The position numbers and the translations under genes are program-made. A stretch of 64,000 nucleotides of DNA from an uncultured Lachnospiraceae bacterium (GTDB lineage: Bacteria; Bacillota; Clostridia; Lachnospirales; Lachnospiraceae), in the NCBI GenBank assembly GCA_910579395.1, contig CAJTUC010000005.1, positions 1 through 64,000 of the forward strand. Reading direction: 5' to 3'. The notes beneath the pieces were generated by a model, which was not told where the DNA came from, did no database searches, and was given only the letters and a program-made list of their open reading frames with translations. Of this stretch, positions 7,901-14,881 are shown in pieces (the first letter of the stretch is position 1; each line of letters begins with the position of its first letter).

Positions 7901-9025
7901 TTAGTTAATGTGTACGGTTGTAATACCATTTTCGTCCGTCGTTGTCGTAATGATATAAGTACGGTAAATCTGCCAGTTTGAATACGACTTATAGTCTGTT
8001 GGCTGCATGTCCGCGTCGGTAATGCAGGTTCCAACATATTTACTGGTTTCCGTTGGGGTCAGTGAAAAACCTGCGCCATTCATATCATCAGCATAAGCTA
8101 TATATGTCGTTTTCCCATTGCTCCCGTCTCTTCCGTCCTCTCCATCTTTTCCATCCTTTCCGTTTTTACCGTTAGTACCGTTTTTCCCAGGGCTTCCATT
8201 TTGCGTTCTGACCGTATTGTTATATTTTAACAATAATTCATCTGATATCTCTTTTTTGAGGCCGGCAAGTTTTTCTTCCAGTTCCTTATTTAGAGCCAGA
8301 TTATTTGCATTCAATAACCTTTGCAGTTCCTCTGGAGAAAGACCAAGCGCCGCTGCCAGTTTCTGCAGATCATCGTCTGTCATTTCATTTATTGCTGCAA
8401 GTAAGGACTCCGCATCGATATCATCAGAAATTTCATCTTCATTATTCGTAATACTGGCAGAAATAGTGATACGCATCTTTTGTTCGGCCAGTTCATCAAT
8501 TTGTTTCTGAATGCTCTCGGTAAGATAGGTATATTCCTGCTCATAGTTATTTGTAACAACAACTTCCTCTATCTGACTTAAAACAGCATTCCATATGATT
8601 TCAGTAATCCCGGCGGCCAGACTGTCAAGTTCATCCTCAGTAAGTCCTTCTGTATCCCCATTCCCTATCAAGGCAAAGATTGTTTCACGAATGCGCTGCT
8701 TGATAATTTCCGTATGCTCATCTTTTACTGCATCTGTGCCAACTGATGTAAGAATGATGTTGTAGTTTTTGACTGCTTCATCAGCTATCTGTGCCGATAC
8801 ATTTTTCGATAATTCAATAAACAGAGAAATATATTCTTTTACGTTATCCGCAATCTGCTGTTCAATCGTGTTATAATCGTAATCTGTCAACTCCACTTTT
8901 TTATTAGAAGACAGATAAACAAGCGTAAGGAATATCAATACAATGATGAATATTGCAGCAATTCCACCTAACATAAATCTTTCTTTTTTGGATAAACCTG
9001 ATAATTTTTCTTTAAAAAAATCCAT
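7901..9025 (-). CDS. Membrane-anchored collagen-like protein
   Basis: After a short cytoplasmic start (MDFFKEKLSGLSKKERF) there is one membrane segment at about residues 19-40. A long acidic, helical ectodomain follows, and then a Gly-X-Y collagen-like tract of about nine triplets (GSPGKNGTNGKNGKDGKDGE onward, roughly 276-305). The C-terminal cap of about 65 residues contains TTYIAYADDMNGAGFSL. Collagen-like tracts in bacteria usually trimerise and form stalks. The start codon shares one base with the stop of the DUF4366 gene (TAATG), implying translational coupling. It is likely a surface stalk made with the mating apparatus; the function is inferred. Confidence 0.75.
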   Translation of the reverse strand: MDFFKEKLSGLSKKERFMLGGIAAIFIIVLIFLTLVYLSSNKKVELTDYDYNTIEQQIADNVKEYISLFIELSKNVSAQIADEAVKNYNIILTSVGTDAVKDEHTEIIKQRIRETIFALIGNGDTEGLTEDELDSLAAGITEIIWNAVLSQIEEVVVTNNYEQEYTYLTESIQKQIDELAEQKMRITISASITNNEDEISDDIDAESLLAAINEMTDDDLQKLAAALGLSPEELQRLLNANNLALNKELEEKLAGLKKEISDELLLKYNNTVRTQNGSPGKNGTNGKNGKDGKDGEDGRDGSNGKTTYIAYADDMNGAGFSLTPTETSKYVGTCITDADMQPTDYKSYSNWQIYRTYIITTTTDENGITTVHIN

Positions 9026-10080
9026 TATAGATCACTCTCCTCCTGTTCTTCTTCATCAAGACCATATTCCTCAAAATCAGTTTCCTCTGAATTATTTTCT
9101 GAATCGACATATTCTTCCGGACTCACATCATATAAATCCGTATCATCATCGCTGATCAGCTCCTCCAGATATTTTTCTTTTTCTTCATCATCATAGCTAA
9201 AATCTGCTTCTTCCTCTTCTCCCTCTTCCGCTTCAAAATCTTCCATGTCCATTGCATCCATAACGTCCATTGCTTCATCTTTTTTATTTTTATAGACTTT
9301 GAAATAGTAATAAACTCCACCACCGAAAATGACAACGAATACTACGATGAAAAGATTACCGTTAGAAGAATTTGACTTTTCTTCGTTTTCTTCTGTATCT
9401 GCTTCTTTAGATAAAGCCGCAAAAAGATTATCTTCTTTTTCTGATTCCGCAGACTTACCAGCTGCACCATTTGAAAGTGCAAGCAGATCATCCGCAGATA
9501 CCGTATCGAGAAGATATACATTATCCGCAGACTGCCCCTGATCGATGATTAAATATAAGACCTCTCCTTCTTTTGTTGTAATCGTATAGAAGATTCGTTC
9601 AGAATCTTCCGAAGCATCTGTTTTTATTTTCTCAGCAACAGTTCCGGTGCCAGGTTCTACCGGTTCGTCAGTCAGATATTCATAATCACTGTAATCTGGT
9701 GCATCTTTATTGCTCTGGCGATTGATTTCAAGATCGATATTTATTCTTTGTTCATTCTCCTGTAAATCCTGTGAATCATCTGCCACATAAGATACATCAG
9801 AAGACGGCGTATAGGTTTGAGATGTAATATTACCAGCAGTATCTTTTACATAAATGGTATGCGAAGTGCCCGCCAGGATAGTGAACTCATTTGAGTCCGT
9901 AAATGCAGCCGGGTCATCTGTATCTAAAGCGTATTTTAAATTTCCGTTGTCATCCGTAGCATCTACTGAAATTGTTATGTATTCTCCATCGGACGCATAT
10001 ACCAGTTTACTTGGAAACAACCATGCCATAATAAAGCAGCACATTGTAAAAAGTATCCATGATTCAATTTTTCTTTTCAT
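9025..10080 (-). CDS. DUF4366-type membrane protein
   Basis: 351 residues with a signal peptide (to about residue 29) and an Ig-like beta segment with VKDTAGNITSQTYTP. The ectodomain contains EVLYLIIDQGQSADNVYLLD, the pattern of DUF4366. It ends in a single membrane span (LFIVVFVVIFGGGVYYYFKV, about 246-265) and a very acidic cytoplasmic tail of some 80 residues. DUF4366 proteins are regular members of Tn1549-like conjugation regions, but their role is undefined. It overlaps the upstream gene by 17 bp and shares a base with the downstream one, so the set is made as a unit. Confidence 0.75.
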   Translation of the reverse strand: MKRKIESWILFTMCCFIMAWLFPSKLVYASDGEYITISVDATDDNGNLKYALDTDDPAAFTDSNEFTILAGTSHTIYVKDTAGNITSQTYTPSSDVSYVADDSQDLQENEQRINIDLEINRQSNKDAPDYSDYEYLTDEPVEPGTGTVAEKIKTDASEDSERIFYTITTKEGEVLYLIIDQGQSADNVYLLDTVSADDLLALSNGAAGKSAESEKEDNLFAALSKEADTEENEEKSNSSNGNLFIVVFVVIFGGGVYYYFKVYKNKKDEAMDVMDAMDMEDFEAEEGEEEEADFSYDDEEKEKYLEELISDDDTDLYDVSPEEYVDSENNSEETDFEEYGLDEEEQEESDL

Positions 10081-11584
10081 TAATGATAATTTCTCCTTTT
10101 TTCTCTGTAATATTCCGGATGACCGGCATCTGACTATCTATATTGCTTACTGTTATATCCTGCTCGGTAACATTTCCGGCTGCATCGCGGACTGCTACTT
10201 TCCATGTGCTGTTTTGTAACACTTCATATTCATTCCTGGAGATCCACCCGCTGGTTTCTCCTGTTTCCATACAGCTGTAACAATATTCCATCGAAAGTCC
10301 ATCTTTTGCATTCACCAAGATTTTATTCTCTTTACACCATGATTCTGATTCCAACGATAAAGACACCACTGGAGCTTTATTATCTACAACGATCATATTC
10401 CTTTCTTCTGAAGCGATATTCCCGCTCTGATCTTTACAATACGCAAGCCACTTACCATTCTGGGTAATATCCACCTCAAAAGAAGGTGTGCTGTACCAGT
10501 CATTTTCCTCTGCTACTTTTCCTTCCGGAAGAAAAGCGTACAACAACTGTGGATAAGGTGTTATATTATCTTTTGCATTAATTGTTACTGTCACCGCAAT
10601 CGGTATATCAATGTTGCTGATCGTAAAATCGCTGATATTGAGTTCTTCTATGACGGGCGCTTCCATATCTTCACCTGTTATTTTTACAGGTATATCAACT
10701 TCCTTACCTTTCACCTGATACCTTATGACCATATCCGTTTCTTCCGACCCAAGATAAAAATAATCACGGGCAGTGATTACGGTCGTAATCGTTTCAACAG
10801 AATTACCAGAGATAGAGGTTGTCCGTTCAGATGACTCCTGTTTTTCAAGAAAATACAAACCGCTCAGCCCTTGCAGGAGTTCCTGACTGCCATCTTTATA
10901 TTTCACGGTAACAGGAATTGACTGTGCGCTGATATAGCCGGAATCAGCTTTAAAGTCTTCTATGAACAGACTCTCAATATTTTTCTTCAGGATATGTAAT
11001 GTTGCAATATCCGTTATAGACTCTTTTTCAGCGAAAGAAACCGTGCAGCGTATCATGATTTCATCATGACTATCATTTTCCGAAGAAAGATGAAGCACAG
11101 ATACTTTTCTGTACAACTCATCATATTCATTTGTGACCGCATCCACAGAAACTTCTTTCCACCCATTCTCCACATCAGAATATATCTCCCATAAATATCG
11201 TTCCGCATCCGGATAATAGCTTTTAAACGTTGGGAAACATCCCGGTTCAGCATATATATCTGATAATTTTACCGGTTCATCGGTCAGCGGCGGCTGAACA
11301 TCTTCTGTTTCTTCCTTATGCGACGTCGCATAAGATTCTTTCTGCTCGCTCTCCGCAAAATCCTCTTCCTGTTCATCTTTATGCGACGTCGCATAAAGAT
11401 GCTCTGAATTTTCCACAGGCTCCTCTTCTGCTATTAATGATCCCAGATTTCTCGTTTCCACGCTTTCGGTTTCAGCTTGGAAAAATCGTATAGTGATGAT
11501 TATGACCACTATGACCAGCAGGATAAAAAGAAATGCCATTATTTTCTTTAATGACTCAGGATGCCTCTTTCTCACCGCTTTCAT
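10064..11584 (-). CDS. Membrane protein with Ig-like repeats; gene contains two ICE palindromes
   Basis: The start chosen is the ATG preceded by GGAG and AAAGGGG; a longer frame starts at 11,617. The 506-residue product has one N-terminal membrane segment (FLFILLVIVVIIITIRFF) and an acidic linker, then tandem beta-sandwich segments with DNITPYPQ, CKDQSGNIA and VRDAAGNVTEQ motifs of bacterial Ig-like domains. Within the linker the palindrome TATGCGACGTCGCATA occurs twice in the same frame and reads YATSHK each time (residues about 64-69 and 85-90). It overlaps the DUF4315-like gene by 29 bp and the DUF4366 gene by 17 bp. Probably an extracellular adhesin-like partner of the mating channel; the function is inferred. 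Confidence 0.7.
   Translation of the reverse strand: MKAVRKRHPESLKKIMAFLFILLVIVVIIITIRFFQAETESVETRNLGSLIAEEEPVENSEHLYATSHKDEQEEDFAESEQKESYATSHKEETEDVQPPLTDEPVKLSDIYAEPGCFPTFKSYYPDAERYLWEIYSDVENGWKEVSVDAVTNEYDELYRKVSVLHLSSENDSHDEIMIRCTVSFAEKESITDIATLHILKKNIESLFIEDFKADSGYISAQSIPVTVKYKDGSQELLQGLSGLYFLEKQESSERTTSISGNSVETITTVITARDYFYLGSEETDMVIRYQVKGKEVDIPVKITGEDMEAPVIEELNISDFTISNIDIPIAVTVTINAKDNITPYPQLLYAFLPEGKVAEENDWYSTPSFEVDITQNGKWLAYCKDQSGNIASEERNMIVVDNKAPVVSLSLESESWCKENKILVNAKDGLSMEYCYSCMETGETSGWISRNEYEVLQNSTWKVAVRDAAGNVTEQDITVSNIDSQMPVIRNITEKKGEIIINEKKN
11317..11332. repeat. ICE palindrome copy 2 (inside Ig-like protein gene)
   Basis: Perfect TATGCGACGTCGCATA with one more pairing base on each side (11,316-11,333). 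Read on the minus strand in the gene's frame it encodes YATSHK followed by glutamates. Confidence 0.95.
11380..11395. repeat. ICE palindrome copy 3 (inside Ig-like protein gene)
   Basis: Perfect core with three further pairing bases on each side (11,377-11,398), making it the longest copy. It is 63 bp centre to centre from copy 2, an exact multiple of three and close to six helical turns, and it encodes YATSHK in the same frame. Confidence 0.95.
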
Positions 11585-11837
11585 CCCCTTTCTGCTCCTC
11601 TGTTTCCCCAAGAACAAGTTCTACCGCTTCCAGAACAGATTTCTTGCCAGAGCCTAAAAGCTTCATGAGGCGGTCATATTCAGCGCCGTTCATGTCAAGG
11701 GAATTGATCTTCTGTCCGACCGCTTTTCCCATCTGCAAATCCATCTGTTTTCGTATGTCAGCAGCATTTTTCTTATGCTGTTCGGCCAGTTTCAACTCCT
11801 TTTCATATTTTTTTTCAAGTTGCTCCATGCTTTTCAT
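11556..11837 (-). CDS. DUF4315-like small coiled-coil protein
   Basis: 93 residues, highly charged: KSMEQLEKKYEKELKLAEQH starts a long helix and LDMNGAEYDRLMKLL ends it. The pattern fits the DUF4315 family that accompanies M23/NlpC hydrolase genes in Tn1549-like elements. The start chosen is the ATG at 11,837, whose GGAGGAG lies in the final codons of the M23 gene. A longer frame overlapping that gene has no better ribosome-binding site. The function is unknown. It overlaps the next gene by 29 bp, consistent with translational coupling. Confidence 0.65.
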   Translation of the reverse strand: MKSMEQLEKKYEKELKLAEQHKKNAADIRKQMDLQMGKAVGQKINSLDMNGAEYDRLMKLLGSGKKSVLEAVELVLGETEEQKGDESGEKEAS

Positions 11838-11845
11838 CTTTGTTT

Positions 11846-14047
11846 TTACTCCTCCATTTCTTCTCTTCCTTCTATGACTGCACAAGACTGCGGAATGATA
11901 AAGATAGGATTGACGGTATTTCCTTCTTCGTTTTCCACCTGCAAATGAAGATGCGGACCGGTAGAATTACCGGTATTACCGCTTAAACCAACAAAATCTC
12001 CTTGCTCTATCCTATCCCCGACGGATACCGCACGGGAATTCATGTGCATAAATGTGACTGTCCATCCACTATCGGTCTGTACAGTCACATAATTACCGGC
12101 GGACTCAGAATATTTTGAGACCGTTACTGTTCCTGTGACTGCGGAATATAGTTTCGTTCCTTCTGGCACAGCAATGTCAACACCTTTATGGAAAGTTCTT
12201 ACCTTTGTGATCGGATGTATCCGTTCCCCATAATTTGATGAGATCAGATTTGTCCAGTCCTCCTGCATGACCGGCGCATATACTTGTTGTCCGCCTGTGG
12301 ATAATTTGTATGCGCCATATTGAAACTTTAATTCATCAGCAAGTCTTGCATCAACGACCTCTTCCAGTTCTTTTTTCTCTAAGGTTATATAACAGATTTT
12401 TTTGGCTTCGATTACCCGGTCATAAGTCCCGGTATCCGGATTATATTTGCTTATTTCCCGGTCTTCCAGTTTTACCTCAATCGTGAGCGTATACATTTCC
12501 TCAAAGATTGCGTTGAGTTCATCCTGAACCTCTTCAAGGGTAAATTCCCCGTACACAGCAGACAGATAGGCTATCAGTGTATTCGCATGGAATCCAAAAT
12601 CAGCAAGATTATATACAAATTCGTAGATATCAGGGCCGTATTCTGTTTCCAGTTCAGCCTCTAATGCCTCTCTGTCCGCATTTAAGTATTCATCCATATC
12701 GGTTTCAAGCTTCCGAAAATATGCCGTTGCATCTGTTATCGTACTGTAATCATTCTGCGTTACAGCAGCCGCATAATATTCTGTGCCGCCCTGTGTTGCC
12801 GCCAGAACGAATAAGAGCAGGAACATCATAAAAATGATGAGAAAAAGAATCAACCCGGCCACGGAGAACATTGTTGAAAGTGTCCGCTTTACTGCACGAC
12901 GGCGGTATTCACGCGCGGTCTTCTTCACCATGAAGTTCTGCCTTGCACGCTGTAAGAAATTTCCTTCTTCTTTTGCGCGGTTCTGTACCATCTGTTTTTT
13001 CAATTTCTTTTTCTGTTCCCTAGACTGCACCTCCCGAAGCGCCTCTCTTTGTGCCTTTCTGTTAGATCTTGATATGAGCCGCTGCCGTTTATCGCTCAGT
13101 ACCCGATTATGCTGTTCTGCCAATTCCAGTCTCGCATATACACTATCCTGATGTTTTAAGGTTCTGATATTTCTCCGGACACCCGTTGTTGCCAACATAA
13201 CCGTTCCTTTGGCCATTCTTTTGGCTGTGGCCATGCTTTCGTCTTCCGCAACTGTTCTGTTATCGAACAGAGCGATTCCCTTATGATATAGCAATCTTCC
13301 CTTCATTCTCCGCCTAAAGGCACGCTGCTCTTCTTTTTGCAGTTGGTTTCGGTAATCTTTACCAGTCATCTTTGTCCGGATGACTTTACCCTCAAATTTC
13401 AGTCTTCCCCAGCCCCATAGTTCTACTTTTTCCTCTGACAACCGCATTTTACCGGCATAGCTGAATTGCAGTCTGGGTTTTGTAGCCCGTTCCTTATCAG
13501 TGCCGTAGTACACCAGTCTGGTATAACCCTTCTGTATATACTTCCGTTTATTATCCAGCTTTTCCTGTAGCTCTACGTTTTTTTGTAAAGCAGCCGTATT
13601 TTTCCACAGTTCCGGCGCTTCGGCCGTCATGCTGATTCCATATTTATCGACTCCAGTCATTGGATCTTTACCCGATGAACTTTCTTCTCCGGGCACTAGC
13701 GCTTTATTTTCTATCAAGGTTGTCGCACTGGCACCATAGGAACGAGAAAATGCTTCGGTCACATTTTCACCGTTTACCGAAGCATTTCCCTCATTATCAT
13801 CCTTATTCTTCTCGTAAGCATAATCACGGAATGCCTGCTCAACGTACTGATCACGCTGATCATCATAAGCGGACTGCGTTTTATGATAAGTCATCCGGCG
13901 GTCAACTGCATTATATGCGATATCTTCAACAATATGAGCATTAAACTGCTGTTCTGTATTTGCATGATTCAGCTGATGATTTTCCGGCAGAATATTATCC
14001 TTTATCACCGATGTGTTCTTTCTTTCAAGCTGCTGTGTCTTTTCCAT
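11846..14047 (-). CDS. M23 metallopeptidase-domain conjugation protein
   Basis: 733 residues. A long basic cytoplasmic N-terminal region (about 1-400, rich in Arg/Lys and Gln) leads to one membrane span (MFSVAGLILFLIIFMMFLLL). An extracellular linker follows, and then a C-terminal lysostaphin-type M23 domain. Zinc ligands are visible in FHKGVDIAVP (HxxxD) and in GPHLHLQVE (HxH). M23 domains cleave peptidoglycan cross-bridges, and in Gram-positive ICEs such enzymes open the wall for the mating channel. Its stop lies just upstream of the DUF4315-like gene and its start follows the coiled-coil gene without a gap. Confidence 0.85.
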   Translation of the reverse strand: MEKTQQLERKNTSVIKDNILPENHQLNHANTEQQFNAHIVEDIAYNAVDRRMTYHKTQSAYDDQRDQYVEQAFRDYAYEKNKDDNEGNASVNGENVTEAFSRSYGASATTLIENKALVPGEESSSGKDPMTGVDKYGISMTAEAPELWKNTAALQKNVELQEKLDNKRKYIQKGYTRLVYYGTDKERATKPRLQFSYAGKMRLSEEKVELWGWGRLKFEGKVIRTKMTGKDYRNQLQKEEQRAFRRRMKGRLLYHKGIALFDNRTVAEDESMATAKRMAKGTVMLATTGVRRNIRTLKHQDSVYARLELAEQHNRVLSDKRQRLISRSNRKAQREALREVQSREQKKKLKKQMVQNRAKEEGNFLQRARQNFMVKKTAREYRRRAVKRTLSTMFSVAGLILFLIIFMMFLLLFVLAATQGGTEYYAAAVTQNDYSTITDATAYFRKLETDMDEYLNADREALEAELETEYGPDIYEFVYNLADFGFHANTLIAYLSAVYGEFTLEEVQDELNAIFEEMYTLTIEVKLEDREISKYNPDTGTYDRVIEAKKICYITLEKKELEEVVDARLADELKFQYGAYKLSTGGQQVYAPVMQEDWTNLISSNYGERIHPITKVRTFHKGVDIAVPEGTKLYSAVTGTVTVSKYSESAGNYVTVQTDSGWTVTFMHMNSRAVSVGDRIEQGDFVGLSGNTGNSTGPHLHLQVENEEGNTVNPIFIIPQSCAVIEGREEMEE

Positions 14048-14860
14048 TTAACGCTCCACATCCTGCCTGTGCTTATCTTGTGTAGGTGCTTCCATACTTT
14101 TATCAGGAATTTCTTTTTCTACAGCTGTTTTTTCACTTTCATTTTTCAGTCGGGTCAATTCTGCTCTTACAGAAGGTTTTTTTTCTTTGCCCTGAGCAAG
14201 GAAATTTTCAAGCCGTCTTCTGGTATCGGCGGTCGCCTGTTCCATGACAGAATACCCATTCGCAACGGAGCGGTGCGAATTTTCCATTTTAAATAAGATT
14301 CCTTTATCGGGCGCCTGTTCGACCTGTTGTACGTCCTTACCGATAAATGCCCTGCCGAGGTTTTTCGTGTGAGCGCCGATTGCATGGATTTCTGTTCTGA
14401 TGCTTGCCAGCTTCTCCGCACTATGCTCCGCAGATTCCTTTCCATCATGGAATGCCTGCTCAAATCCCTGTAAAAGTGCCGGGATTTTCATAGCATCTAC
14501 AGATTTCTGCAATGCCTTGATGCCCAATTCCTTAAAAGATTGCAGAGCATTTTTTATATGCTCCATGACTGTTGCTTTCGCTTCCTGGAATCTATTTTCT
14601 GTTCTTCGAACTGTATTTTCAGGTACGCGCACAATTTCTACCACTCTACCCCTGGTGTTATTGTCCTGAAGCTGTGAAAGCTGGCCTTTGATATCCTGCA
14701 ACTCATTAAGGATTTGGCCGAACCGTGCTTCCATACTGTCCAGATAACTTACCAGAGCCTTCACTTCCTGATACTCTTTTTCCAGACCATTTCCTTCCAG
14801 AACCCGCAGTAATTCCCGTACTTCTGCCTGATCACTTAATTGAATAGCTGTTAATCCCAT
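14048..14860 (-). CDS. Coiled-coil ICE protein, unrecognised
   Basis: 270 residues, strongly helical, with a coiled-coil-prone N-terminal half (VRELLRVLEGNGLEKEYQEV, then FGQILNELQDIKGQLSQLQ). The C-terminal part is basic and disordered. No membrane segment or catalytic motif is visible. It lies 21 bp downstream of virB4 and directly abuts the M23 gene, and similar proteins occupy this position in related elements (I am not sure of the DUF number). A scaffold or VirB4 partner role is possible but not shown. Confidence 0.6.
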   Translation of the reverse strand: MGLTAIQLSDQAEVRELLRVLEGNGLEKEYQEVKALVSYLDSMEARFGQILNELQDIKGQLSQLQDNNTRGRVVEIVRVPENTVRRTENRFQEAKATVMEHIKNALQSFKELGIKALQKSVDAMKIPALLQGFEQAFHDGKESAEHSAEKLASIRTEIHAIGAHTKNLGRAFIGKDVQQVEQAPDKGILFKMENSHRSVANGYSVMEQATADTRRRLENFLAQGKEKKPSVRAELTRLKNESEKTAVEKEIPDKSMEAPTQDKHRQDVER

Positions 14861-14881
14861 AGTTTTGTTCCTCCTTCATTA

